In this document: piece by piece, positions 1-10,812 of the stretch
Position numbering within the stretch: position 1 is the stretch's first letter
Layout: each line of letters opens with the position of its first letter
DNA from: Sphingomonas sp. CCH10-B3
GTDB lineage: Bacteria; Pseudomonadota; Alphaproteobacteria; Sphingomonadales; Sphingomonadaceae
Length of the DNA stretch: 64,000 bases
Assembly (NCBI RefSeq): GCF_001556185.1
Contig: NZ_LSIJ01000028.1
Coordinates: 1 to 64,000, forward strand
Direction: 5' to 3'
Made by a program: the position numbers and the translations under genes
The notes under the pieces: model-generated
What the model was told of the DNA's origin: nothing
Database searches by the model: none
The model's input: only the letters and a program-made list of their open reading frames with translations

Positions 1-85
1 CAAGCACGGGGCGACGGCGGATTTTAAGGGTCGTTCTGTACGCAATAAGAGGCAGTAACTCGGGCGATCGCTTCCCTAGCCCCCG

Positions 86-886
86 TCAGTGCACGAACCG
101 CGCCACCACATCCCGGTAGCTCCGGCTGACCTTCACCTGCGCGCCTGAGCCGAGCACGAGGAAGCACTCGCCATTGGTGTGTGGCTTCACTTCTTTCACC
201 AGATCGAGATTGACGATCGTCGAGCGGTGCACGCGCTGGAAGCGGCGCGGGTCTAGCCGCTTTTCCAGATCCTTCATCGTCTCGCGCAGGACGAAGTTAT
301 TCTCGCCGGTGTAGATCACCATGTAATCGCCCGCCGCATCGATGCGTTCGATCGTGTCGATGTCGACGCGGAAAATCTGGCCGCGATCCTTGATGTTGAT
401 GAGCTTTTCGAAGCGGCTCGACGACGGCGTCTCGGCACTCTCGACCAGATTTTCGACCGAGTCAGGCGCGACTTCGGCCAGCACTTCCTTCAGCCGGTCG
501 ACTTCCTCCGCCCCGCGTTTCTCCGCCAGACGTTGGCGGACGCGGTCGAGCGTGTCGGCGAGGCGGCTCTCCTCAACAGGCTTCATCAGATAATCGGTCG
601 CCTGCGCTTCGAACGCGCGGATCGCGTGATCACTATAGGCCGTCACGAACACGAACAGCGGCGGTTCGACTTCCATCAGCCCCTGGACGACCGAAAAGCC
701 GTCAAAGCCGGGCATCTGGATATCGAGGAAAACGAGGTCGGGCTTGTGGGTCTTGATGCTGCGGATCGCCTCGCGACCGTTCTGGCAGGTGTCGATGATC
801 TCGACGTCGTCATGCGCTTGCAGGCGGAGCTGTAGCCCCTGGATCGCGAGCGTCTCATCGTCGACGAGAATGGTACGTATCGTCAT
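86..886 (-). CDS. LytTR-family response regulator
   Basis: Predicted cytoplasmic response regulator of 266 aa. Residues 1-120 form a receiver domain with the acidic pair D9-D10, the phosphoacceptor Asp at about residue 55 in VFLDIQMPG, and a conserved Lys near 102 in YLMKP. A linker of about 40 residues leads to a C-terminal LytTR DNA-binding domain (about 160-265, with FQRVHRSTIVN and the final VKVSRSYRDVV). LytTR proteins bind direct repeats upstream of their targets. The start ATG overlaps the stop of the upstream histidine kinase by four bases (ATGA), so the pair is one translationally coupled two-component system. The target genes cannot be read from this window. No terminator is visible in the 85 bases downstream. 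Confidence 0.93.
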   Translation of the reverse strand: MTIRTILVDDETLAIQGLQLRLQAHDDVEIIDTCQNGREAIRSIKTHKPDLVFLDIQMPGFDGFSVVQGLMEVEPPLFVFVTAYSDHAIRAFEAQATDYLMKPVEESRLADTLDRVRQRLAEKRGAEEVDRLKEVLAEVAPDSVENLVESAETPSSSRFEKLINIKDRGQIFRVDIDTIERIDAAGDYMVIYTGENNFVLRETMKDLEKRLDPRRFQRVHRSTIVNLDLVKEVKPHTNGECFLVLGSGAQVKVSRSYRDVVARFVH

Positions 887-2019
887 GCGGCCTCTTTCAC
901 CCGTTCTTCGAGTTCGAACGGAATTTCAATTTCGACTCGGAAACCGCCCCCGGGCGCCTGCCCGGTCTCAAATCGGTGGTCGGGCCCGTAAGCCTGCGCC
1001 AGCCTGTCCCTGATATTGGCAAGTCCGACCCCGGTTGAAAGGCTGGGGCGCGATTTAGTTTCACTCAAGCCCGGTCCGGTATCGGATACGACGATCTGCA
1101 CGCGTTCGCCGACCAGTTGTGCAACCACCTTGATATCGGCACCACCTTCCTGCGGCGTGACCGCATATTTGATTGCGTTTTCAACGAGCGGCTGGAGCAG
1201 CAGCGACGGCAGCCGTGCCTTGGCAACGCGCGGGTCGATCGAGAAATCGGGGCGGAGCCGCTCTTCGAAGCGCATCTTCTCGATTTCGAGATAGAGTTTG
1301 AGCGTTTCGACTTCCTGCGCGATCGTGACATGCGCGGTCGGCTCATTGGCGAGCGTGTAGCGCAGGAATGACGACAGGCGGCTGAGCATCATGTTCGCGC
1401 GTTCGGTCTGCTTGAGCAGCACCAGCGTCGAGATCGAATTGAGCGTGTTGAACAGGAAATGCGGGTTGAGCTGATAGCGCAGCATTGCCAGTTGCGCGCT
1501 CGACGCCTGGCTCCCCAAGCGTTCGAGCTGGTCGATCTGGTCCTCGACGATCAGGTAGAAGTTGATCCCGAAATACAGCGCCGACCACCCGGCCAGCACG
1601 ATGAAGTTCAGGAACAGCGTCGCCAGCACCAGCGACAGGTTGATGCCGGGGCTGTCGAGCTTGATGAACGAGAAGGAAAAGGCGTCGAGCACCGAATAGA
1701 GCATCGTCGCCAGCCCCAGCGTCACCGCGCTCAACAGCACGAACGGAACGCGCGGCAGTGTGCGGAAATAGCCGTACAGCGCCGACAGCAGCAGCGTGAT
1801 GCAGTAACCGACGATCGATTCGATCACCACCGGGATGATCGCGGTCAGCGGCAGGCCGTTCGATATGCTCGACACCGACCGCAGCAACAGATAGCCGGTC
1901 CACCCCGCCGCCTGCAAAATCCAGAACGCGCGGTTCTTGCGCTCGAAGAACGGGCGCGAGATGATGTCAGGCCGGTGGCGGCGGTCGATCGCGGGTGGGG
2001 GCGGCGCTAGCGATGCCAT
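883..2019 (-). CDS. LytS-like sensor histidine kinase (His_kinase/HATPase)
   Basis: Integral-membrane sensor kinase of 378 aa. The N-terminal third carries about four hydrophobic segments (roughly residues 35-155) with no obvious extracytoplasmic sensor domain, so the ligand may be sensed in or near the membrane. It is followed by the His_kinase motif LRYQLNPHFLFNTLNSIS with phosphoacceptor His187, and a GHKL ATPase domain (LLQPLVENAIKYAV N-box, DTGPGLS, and GVGLANIRDRL). This architecture is typical of kinases partnered with LytTR regulators, and the partner follows directly with an ATGA overlap. It is transcribed divergently from the HD-domain gene 66 bp away. The signal is unknown. Confidence 0.93.
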   Translation of the reverse strand: MASLAPPPPAIDRRHRPDIISRPFFERKNRAFWILQAAGWTGYLLLRSVSSISNGLPLTAIIPVVIESIVGYCITLLLSALYGYFRTLPRVPFVLLSAVTLGLATMLYSVLDAFSFSFIKLDSPGINLSLVLATLFLNFIVLAGWSALYFGINFYLIVEDQIDQLERLGSQASSAQLAMLRYQLNPHFLFNTLNSISTLVLLKQTERANMMLSRLSSFLRYTLANEPTAHVTIAQEVETLKLYLEIEKMRFEERLRPDFSIDPRVAKARLPSLLLQPLVENAIKYAVTPQEGGADIKVVAQLVGERVQIVVSDTGPGLSETKSRPSLSTGVGLANIRDRLAQAYGPDHRFETGQAPGGGFRVEIEIPFELEERVKEAA

Positions 2020-2085
2020 GCCCGCTTATACCCGCTGACAAGCGCATCGGAAGGGGCGTATGTTGCGCGCAGAGGGAGAGAGACG

Positions 2086-2673
2086 ATGAGCGACGCCGAG
2101 CTGATGGCAGACCGCGCCCAATTCACCGCGATGATCGAGGGCACGCAGGAAGACTGGACGACGATTGCCACCCATTTTCGCGATTTTTCGAAAGGGCTGC
2201 CCGATCGGGTGCTGACGCATCTGAAGCTGCTCGACGGCGATTATGGCGGCTTCCCGGTCGACCGGCTCGAACATTCGCTGCAGACCGCGACGCGCGCGTG
2301 GCGCGACGGGCGCGACGAGCCCTATGTGGTAACGGCACTGCTCCACGACATCGGCGACACGCTGGGGAGCTTCAACCACCCCGAGATTGCCGCGGCGATG
2401 CTGCGCCCGTTCGTGAGCGAGGAACTCCACTGGATTGCCAATAATCACGGCGTGTTCCAGGGCTATTATTATTTCCACTATCTCGGCATGGACCGCGACC
2501 TGCGCGAGCAATATCGCGGCCACCCGCACTTCGAAGCCTGCGCCGAATTTTGCGAGAAATACGATCAGGCGGCGTTCGATCCGAATTACGAAAGCGCGCC
2601 GCTCGATTTCTTCGCGCCGATGGTCGCGCGGGTGATGGCGCGGCCGATCAACAGCATCTACGCCAAGGTTTGA
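2086..2673 (+). CDS. HD-domain metal-dependent protein, PhnZ-like
   Basis: Soluble 195-aa protein of the HD superfamily. Visible metal-ligand candidates are H63 (LEHSLQTATRA), the H87-D88 pair (LLHDIGD) and H115/H121 (HWIANNHGVFQG). The compact single-domain form and this spacing resemble HD proteins related to the oxygenase PhnZ and to inositol oxygenase more than HD-GYP or cNMP phosphodiesterases, so it could be an oxygenase or a phosphohydrolase; I cannot decide which. The start is supported by a GGAGAGAG Shine-Dalgarno just upstream. No phosphonate genes are nearby, so the substrate is unknown. Confidence 0.8.
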   Translation: MSDAELMADRAQFTAMIEGTQEDWTTIATHFRDFSKGLPDRVLTHLKLLDGDYGGFPVDRLEHSLQTATRAWRDGRDEPYVVTALLHDIGDTLGSFNHPEIAAAMLRPFVSEELHWIANNHGVFQGYYYFHYLGMDRDLREQYRGHPHFEACAEFCEKYDQAAFDPNYESAPLDFFAPMVARVMARPINSIYAKV

Positions 2674-2731
2674 GCGGCACGCACCGGCGCTCTGCGCCTC
2701 GGCCACATCGCGCCATTAGCCCAAAAGAAAA

Positions 2732-2761
2732 CCGCCGCTCCCTCGGGTGAGGGAGCGGCGG
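2732..2761 (-). terminator. Rho-independent terminator of the TonB receptor gene
   Basis: A perfect 13-bp inverted repeat (CCGCCGCTCCCTC / GAGGGAGCGGCGG) with a 4-nt loop lies 25 bp past the stop of the minus-strand receptor gene. On the minus strand the stem is followed by TTTTCTTTT, the expected U-rich tract. On the plus strand no T-run follows, so it is aimed mainly at the receptor transcript, although the strong stem may also slow transcripts from the HD gene. Confidence 0.9.
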
Positions 2762-2786
2762 CTGATGTTCGGCCGTGACCGGGCGC

Positions 2787-5700
2787 TTAGAAGGTGAAGC
2801 GCGCGCCGATACGGATCGAGTAGGTCGATGCGTTGAAGTTCGGCGCAAGGTTCGTTTCCGGCGCGCGATAGGCCGAGAAGCGATACTGTGCGCAGTTCTG
2901 CGACGTGTTGGTGTTGACGATGCCGGCCCCCGGCGTAGTACCCGTCGCGACCGGCGCGCTGAGGCACTGGACGCTGACGACAGCCGCCGAACCGATCGAC
3001 CGCAGACCACCCCAATCGGCGTTGATCAGGTTGGGCAGGTTGTTGATGTCAGCGAAGATCGCGATGCGCGACTTGCCGACGAACAGCGGGATTTCCTGCT
3101 CAAGGTGAAGGTCGATGCGAGTCACCGCACGGTTGCGCGCAATGTTCTTGGCGGTCACCCGGCCACGATAGTTGCGCAGCGCCGTGTTGTTGATCAGCGT
3201 GTCGAGGGCGTTCTGCGTGTCGACCGAGTCATAGCTGACGATCGGATCGTTGGTGCCGGTCGGCACATAGAGCAGGTTCGACGGCGCGTTCGAGGTCAGG
3301 ACGGTACCGAAGACCGACGAGCGCGTGCTGACGTTGTCGAGCATGTAGAAGCTGAACGGGTTGCCCGCGCGGGTTTCGCCGAACAGTTGGATCTTGGTGC
3401 GATAGTCCTTGTAGAAGGCATGATCGTAACCGATGCCGTACTTGAACTGCCAGCGCGTCTGGTTGTCCGAGGTGCCGAGCACCGGGATGTTCGGGTCAGC
3501 AAACGTCTGGAAGCGGTAGTTCGAGTTCGGCGTCGATGCGCTCGCGCTGCCGACGTCGCGCACATCCTGCAGGATGTAGGCGCCGTTCAGCGACAGACCG
3601 AAGTCGAACTGCTTGTCGAAGCGGATCACGCCGATGTGGCTGCGGCCACCCTCGGTGTTGTAGGTGACGACGTCCCAGCCGTTGTCGTTGAAGCCGAGGC
3701 GACCGGTGTAGCGCGTGCGGCCATCCGGCAGGCGGCCGATCGCGATCGAGCGTGCATCGTAGAACGCCACGTCGTTGCGCGTCTTCGAGAACAGATAGTC
3801 TGCGCCGAAGTGGATGCCGAAGAAGTCCCATTCAGCCGACAGCGTGGCCTTCAGCGACGTCGGCAGCCGGAAGTTTGGCGACAGTTCCGCGGTGTTCGTG
3901 CCGGCTGCCGCCGTCCCGCCCTGCGCGAACTGCGTCAGGAGCGGATTGACGTTGGCGCCGATGTTGTTGAGCGCGGCCGCGCAAACCGCGGCGGTCAGGT
4001 TGGCGGTGCCAGTGCAGCCTGGTGCCGTCGCCGACCGCGTGATCGTCAGCGAGTTCGTGGTCACCGTGTTCGAGAAGCTGTTGGACATATAGATGTCCGG
4101 GTTGCCGCCCGCCAGAATGCCGACGCCACCATGCAGGCGCAGGGTCGGCGTGACCTTCCAGTCCATGCTCAGGCGCGGTTCGAAGGTTTCCTGGCCGGCA
4201 TAGGTGTTCAGGTTGCTGAAGCCGGTGCGATCGGTGAACGCTTGGTTGAACACCGGCCGTTCGTTCATCGCATAGATGTTCCAACGGAAACCATAGGTGA
4301 CCGTCAGACCGGGGGCCGGACGCCAATCGTCCTGAAGGCCGACCGAAATCTGGTCATAGCGGAACCGCGCGGCAGCGCCGGTTGCGCCGGGAACGACCAC
4401 GGCGGCGTACTGGATCTGGTTGGCGTTGCCGGCCTGGAAGTCGGCGAGCGAGTCGAAGTAATAGCTGCCCAGGCTGTTCGGCACGAAGTTGTTGAACGTC
4501 GCGTTGCGGGTGAATTCCGCCAGCAGCTTGAGTTCGTGATTGTTCATGCTCAGGCGGCCGAGGAACGAGCCGCTGTAGGTGTCGGTGCGCAGCGTGTTGG
4601 TCTGGCGGAAATTGTCCGGACCGAAGAAGATGCGCGGCACGCCGGTCGAACAACCCGTCGTGCTGCCAACCGAGGTTGCGTCCTGACAAATCTGGAACTG
4701 CGAATTGCCGCGGCCGCCCAGCGGTTCCTGACCGCGGACATAGCTCTTGTAGCTGAAGCGGATTTCGGTCGACAGCGAGCTCGACCAGGTCGAGTTGAGC
4801 TGGGCGATACCAGCGCGGAGCAGTTCGCTCAGCGTATAGGCGTTCGACGTCAGGCCGTAGGACGGCGTCGTGCCCGAGGTCGAGGTGTTGTTCGGGCTGA
4901 CGAGCGAGTTGTAGGCGTTGACATAGGAGATCGACAGACGCTGACCGTCGGTGATGTTCCAGTCGATGCGCGTTGCGAACTTTTCGTCGAGGCGCGGGTT
5001 GATGCGCAGCACGTCGCCATAGGCAGCACCGGTGATGCCGTAGCGCGGCGCGGCAGCGAGCGTGCCGAGCGCGGTCACCTGCGTCAGCGCGAGGCCAGGG
5101 ATGTTTTCGGGCTGCGTGCCGAACGAGCGCGGGTCGCTGTTCTTTTCGTAGGAGAACATCAGGAACAGCTTGTCCTTGATGATCGGGCCGGCGATCGTCG
5201 CACCATAGGTTTCCGACTTGAAGCGCGGCAGGACCAGCCGGGTCGCGCCGATGCGGTCGCCCGACAGGCCATCGGTGTTCTGCGAATAGAAACCGGTCAG
5301 GAACAGCTGGTTGGTACCCGAACGCAGCACGGCGTCGATCACGCCGCCCTGATAATTGGTCTGGCGAATGTCGAAGTTCGCCGCCGAGGTCGTCACCTGG
5401 CCGAGCGCGTCATAAGGCACCGGACCGCGGATGTTGGGGCTCGCGTCCTGGTTCAGACCGAAGGTGTCGCCGACGGTCACGCCGTTGATGGTGAAGCGGT
5501 TGAAGCGCGGGTTGACACCGGCGAAGCGGATCGCGCCGCCGCGGTCGGTCGAGTTGCCGAGATCGAAGGTGGCGAACGGGTCGCGGCGCTGGATGTCGCG
5601 GATGTCGCGGTTGACCGAGGCGACCTTCGAGATGTCGTCGGCGTTCAGCGTGGTCTGCACGCCCTTCGAAACGTTACCTGCGCCGCGGATCTTCGACGCG

Positions 5701-6053
5701 GTCACGACGACTTCGTTCGACGACTCAGCGCCGAGTTCGATCGGCAGGTCATAGGTCTGCTGGACGACCGTGTAGATGTCGGTGACCGAGGTGTTGCCCT
5801 GGCTGCTCTGGACTTCGACGGTGTAGGGACCGCCGACGCGCAGGCCGGGGAGAGTGAACTGACCGTCCGACGACGTCGTCGTGCTCAGCCGGGTGCCCGA
5901 TGCGACGTCGGTCGCGGTGACGGTCGCGCCCGCAACCGGTGCGCCTTCGCGCGTGACCGAACCACGGATGATCGAGGTGGTTTCCTGCGCGTTGGCCGCT
6001 GCCGGAATGATGAGCGCAGCCGCTGCCACGCCCAGAAATAGCTGATGTCGCAT
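2787..6053 (-). CDS. TonB-dependent outer-membrane receptor, Oar-like with carboxypeptidase-regulatory domain
   Basis: Outer-membrane receptor of 1088 aa. It begins with a Sec signal peptide (about residues 1-22, ending AANA-QE), then a carboxypeptidase-regulatory-like beta-sandwich (about 25-105; GSVTREGAPVAGATVTATD), then a candidate TonB box EVVVTAS leading into a plug domain, and a long beta-barrel ending in the aromatic C-terminal strand IRIGARFTF expected for BAM recognition. Proteins of this Oar/SusC-like build import large or unknown ligands; sphingomonads carry many. No neighbouring gene reveals the substrate. The transcript ends at the hairpin at 2732-2761. The start ATG at 6053 is followed by a good signal peptide. 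Confidence 0.93.
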   Translation of the reverse strand: MRHQLFLGVAAAALIIPAAANAQETTSIIRGSVTREGAPVAGATVTATDVASGTRLSTTTSSDGQFTLPGLRVGGPYTVEVQSSQGNTSVTDIYTVVQQTYDLPIELGAESSNEVVVTASKIRGAGNVSKGVQTTLNADDISKVASVNRDIRDIQRRDPFATFDLGNSTDRGGAIRFAGVNPRFNRFTINGVTVGDTFGLNQDASPNIRGPVPYDALGQVTTSAANFDIRQTNYQGGVIDAVLRSGTNQLFLTGFYSQNTDGLSGDRIGATRLVLPRFKSETYGATIAGPIIKDKLFLMFSYEKNSDPRSFGTQPENIPGLALTQVTALGTLAAAPRYGITGAAYGDVLRINPRLDEKFATRIDWNITDGQRLSISYVNAYNSLVSPNNTSTSGTTPSYGLTSNAYTLSELLRAGIAQLNSTWSSSLSTEIRFSYKSYVRGQEPLGGRGNSQFQICQDATSVGSTTGCSTGVPRIFFGPDNFRQTNTLRTDTYSGSFLGRLSMNNHELKLLAEFTRNATFNNFVPNSLGSYYFDSLADFQAGNANQIQYAAVVVPGATGAAARFRYDQISVGLQDDWRPAPGLTVTYGFRWNIYAMNERPVFNQAFTDRTGFSNLNTYAGQETFEPRLSMDWKVTPTLRLHGGVGILAGGNPDIYMSNSFSNTVTTNSLTITRSATAPGCTGTANLTAAVCAAALNNIGANVNPLLTQFAQGGTAAAGTNTAELSPNFRLPTSLKATLSAEWDFFGIHFGADYLFSKTRNDVAFYDARSIAIGRLPDGRTRYTGRLGFNDNGWDVVTYNTEGGRSHIGVIRFDKQFDFGLSLNGAYILQDVRDVGSASASTPNSNYRFQTFADPNIPVLGTSDNQTRWQFKYGIGYDHAFYKDYRTKIQLFGETRAGNPFSFYMLDNVSTRSSVFGTVLTSNAPSNLLYVPTGTNDPIVSYDSVDTQNALDTLINNTALRNYRGRVTAKNIARNRAVTRIDLHLEQEIPLFVGKSRIAIFADINNLPNLINADWGGLRSIGSAAVVSVQCLSAPVATGTTPGAGIVNTNTSQNCAQYRFSAYRAPETNLAPNFNASTYSIRIGARFTF

Positions 6054-6227
6054 AATATTCCCCTTGAGACGACGAGTCGCTTGATAGCGCGGTGTCTTTC
6101 ACCGTCGGCGACGGCCCCTGCACCGCTATTATTTCGCTTCTATGACAGCGCCGACCGTGGGAGATTAACCCTGCATTAAGCTGATGGTGCGTTGCAAAAA
6201 GGCATCACTGGCAAGGTCGGCTTTTCG

Positions 6228-8309
<2,082 letters not shown>

Positions 8310-8424
8310 CTACCGATGGCGGCGGCGGGGATCAAGCGACCGATCCGGATTATCGGCTTTCGCTCGACCCCGGAAATGCGAGCATCGGACGCTAAGCTCC
8401 CGGCGGGCTGCCGGAACAAAATGG

Positions 8425-8892
8425 CTAGGCTTGTGTCTGCGAAACGGAGCCGACCTTGTGTCGTGCCAAAAATTCAAACAGAACGACAACCAAGCCATAG
8501 CCAGCGAGCACGACCGTGCACCAAATGGCGGGCCAAATCATCGTCTGACCGCCGCTGCCGTCGCCAAAGCCAATGGCGGCAAAAACCAGCATCACGAACA
8601 AATACCCGGCCAAACTGACCCCGAATCCAAGGCGCATGTTGGCGGCAATTTTAACGGCCTGCTGGACCGCGTGCTGTTTGTCCTTCTCGTCGCGATTTTC
8701 GGTGAGGTCTGACGTCGCGATATTGAAAGCGGCCGCCAGCGCCATCAGCGATTCATTCGAGGCCTTTTCGCCATTTTCGATGCGTTGAACGGTTCTGACG
8801 CCGATGCCTGCCAAATCGGCAAGATGTTCCTGGGACCAATGCCGGTCCTCGCGCAGCTGTTTCAACTTTGCCGCATCCAAGCTTATCGACAT
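8425..8892 (-). CDS. XRE-family transcriptional regulator with a two-helix membrane domain
   Basis: Predicted 155-aa inner-membrane DNA-binding protein. Residues about 9-62 are a classic XRE/Cro helix-turn-helix (LKQLREDRHWSQEHLADLAG, VRTVQRIENGEK). The C-terminal half has two hydrophobic helices (about 95-118 and 125-148) separated by a short glycine-rich loop, resembling the 2TM module found fused to regulators and kinases. The protein probably sits at the membrane with its HTH in the cytoplasm. A GGAG Shine-Dalgarno precedes ATG 8892. The AT content looks somewhat higher than that of its neighbours. No target or partner gene adjoins it. Confidence 0.85.
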   Translation of the reverse strand: MSISLDAAKLKQLREDRHWSQEHLADLAGIGVRTVQRIENGEKASNESLMALAAAFNIATSDLTENRDEKDKQHAVQQAVKIAANMRLGFGVSLAGYLFVMLVFAAIGFGDGSGGQTMIWPAIWCTVVLAGYGLVVVLFEFLARHKVGSVSQTQA

Positions 8893-9029
8893 CTGCTACT
8901 CCCGTGATCCGGCGTTGACCCGTGGTCGCCGTTATGGCCGAACGGGACGGCACACGCTACGTCACCAGCCCGCCATTGATCCGTCAGTTGCAGGCCGGGT
9001 TCGTTGTATCGGGCGTGGCAGAACAGCCC

Positions 9030-10694
9030 TCACGCCGCCTCCAGCAACCGTACCGCCTGCGCCCGGGCTTCGTCGGTAATCTCCGCGCCCGACAGCATCC
9101 GTGCGATTTCCTCGCGGCGTTCGTCGTCGCTTAGCGTGCGGACACCGGTGCGCGTGACCGTCCCATCGTGGCTCTTGGCGATCAACAGGTGATGCGCGCC
9201 GCGCGCGGCGACCTGCGGGCTGTGCGTTACCACCAATAGCTGGGTGCTCTCGGCCAGCCGTGCCAGCCGCTCGCCGATCGCACTCGCCACCGCACCGCCG
9301 ACGCCGCGGTCGATTTCGTCGAAGATCATCGTCGCCGCCCCGCCGCGCTCGGCCAGCGCGACCTTGAGCGCCAGGATGAAGCGCGACAATTCGCCGCCCG
9401 AGGCGATCTTGGTCAGCGGAGCAAAAGGCGCGCCGGGATTGGTCGATATCTCGAACTCGACCCGGTCCTTGCCCGCGCCCGACCAGGCCTCCGCCCCCAG
9501 CGGCGCCACTACCGTGCGGAAGCGGGCGGCGTCGAGCTTCAAGGGCGCCAGTTCGCGCTTCACCGCTGCGTCCAGCCGTTCGGCGGCCGCAATGCGGGCC
9601 GTGGTCAGCGCCGCCGCGGCATCGTCATAGGCTGCCGCCGCAGCACTGGCATCGGCGGCAAGCTTGGCGATGCTGCCCGCGCCGCCTTCGATCCGTTCGA
9701 GCTTGGCGGCAAGCTCCTCGGCCAGCGCCGCGAGATCGTCGGGCTGGACGCGGTGCTTGCGTGCAACCGCACGCAGTTCGAACAGTCGCGTCTCATCGGC
9801 TTCGAGCTGGGCGGGATCGAAGGCGAGCGCGCTGGCTGCCGCGTCGATACGGTCTTGCGTCAGCGTGGCATCGTTGATCGCTCGGTCGATCGCCGCGAGC
9901 GCGTCGCCGAGTGCGTCATGCTCGTCGGCAATCCGCTCGAGGATGCGCGCCGCTTGCCGCAGCCGCGACAGACCGCCGTCGCTGCCGTCGAGCAGGTCGG
10001 CAATCGCTTGCAGGTCGACCGCGATCTTTTCGCCGCGCTGCATGTCGGCGCGGGCGGCGGCGAGCGTCGCTTCCTCGCCGGGCTCGGGGGCGAGCCGCGT
10101 CAGTTCGGCGACGGCGTGCTCCAGCCATTCACGGTCGCGCGCGGCACTGTCCTGCTCCGCGCGGGCAGTGGCGAGCGCGGCTTCGGCAGCGCGCCACGCC
10201 GTCCAAGCATCGGCAGCGGGCCGTCTGTCGATCCGCCCGAAAATGTCGAGCAGCGCGCGGTGCCCGGCGGGGCTCAGCAGCCCGCGATCGTCATGCTGGC
10301 CGTGGATTTCGACCAGCAGGCCGCCAAGGGCACGCAGCAGCCCGGCCGATGCCGGCTGGTCGTTCACAAAGGCGCGGCTGCCGCCGTCGGCCTTGACGAT
10401 ACGGCGGATCAGCAGCGGTTCGCCGCGATCGAGGTCGAGGCCATTAGCCTCGAACAGCTCCGCGATCGGGCCGTCGGGTGCGGGCGGATCGAAGGTCGCG
10501 GTCACCACCGCCTGGCTGGCACCCTGCCGCACCAGTCCGCTGTCACCGCGCGCGCCGAGCGCCAGCCCCAGTGCATCGAGCAGGATCGACTTGCCCGCGC
10601 CGGTCTCGCCGGTCAGCACGCCGAGTCCCGCCCCGAAATCGAGATCGAGCGCGTCGATCAGCACGACGTCGCGGATGGCAAGCGCAGTCAACAT
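9030..10694 (-). CDS. recN: DNA repair protein RecN
   Basis: SMC-like ATPase for double-strand break repair by homologous recombination. The 554-aa protein has the N-terminal Walker A GETGAGKS (residues 29-36), central coiled-coil arms rich in Ala and Glu, and a C-terminal half with signature KIASGGELSRFILALK, Walker B TMIFDEIDRGVGG, and the D/H-loop STQLLVVTHSPQVAA. The length is typical. It lies downstream of bamD on the same strand, an arrangement known from other alphaproteobacteria, separated by 118 bp that contain two perfect dyads. I found no GTTC-N7-GTTC type LexA box upstream, so SOS control is not visible here. Confidence 0.96.
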   Translation of the reverse strand: MLTALAIRDVVLIDALDLDFGAGLGVLTGETGAGKSILLDALGLALGARGDSGLVRQGASQAVVTATFDPPAPDGPIAELFEANGLDLDRGEPLLIRRIVKADGGSRAFVNDQPASAGLLRALGGLLVEIHGQHDDRGLLSPAGHRALLDIFGRIDRRPAADAWTAWRAAEAALATARAEQDSAARDREWLEHAVAELTRLAPEPGEEATLAAARADMQRGEKIAVDLQAIADLLDGSDGGLSRLRQAARILERIADEHDALGDALAAIDRAINDATLTQDRIDAAASALAFDPAQLEADETRLFELRAVARKHRVQPDDLAALAEELAAKLERIEGGAGSIAKLAADASAAAAAYDDAAAALTTARIAAAERLDAAVKRELAPLKLDAARFRTVVAPLGAEAWSGAGKDRVEFEISTNPGAPFAPLTKIASGGELSRFILALKVALAERGGAATMIFDEIDRGVGGAVASAIGERLARLAESTQLLVVTHSPQVAARGAHHLLIAKSHDGTVTRTGVRTLSDDERREEIARMLSGAEITDEARAQAVRLLEAA

Positions 10695-10754
10695 CGCGCT
10701 TGTCTCTGCCCTAAGCCATCGCCGCGTGAAAGAGGGTCAGGCCTGCTTTTGGAA

Positions 10755-10800
10755 ATGCGCAAGTTGCGCATGCCAGACGAAATTGGCGGTCCGCCAATTT
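10755..10800. other. Two adjacent perfect dyads in the bamD-recN intergenic region
   Basis: Two near-contiguous palindromes occupy this gap: ATGCGCAA-G-TTGCGCAT at 10755-10771 and AAATTGGCGG-T-CCGCCAATTT at 10780-10800. Each has 8-10 bp arms around a single central base, too tight for a normal RNA hairpin loop and more like protein-binding operator half-site pairs. They lie upstream of recN and downstream of bamD. No T-tract follows on either strand, so they are not obvious terminators. Function unknown. Confidence 0.55.
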
Positions 10801-10812
10801 CTGAAAAGGCTC

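Noticed and set aside
2775..6041. 1088-codon open frame opposite the TonB receptor
   Set aside because: It is the exact shadow of the receptor gene, rich in Arg/Val/Asp, with no domain signature; high GC keeps antisense frames open.
10695..10812. LexA box upstream of recN
   Set aside because: Read both strands for GTTC-N7-GTTC or its complement; none found.
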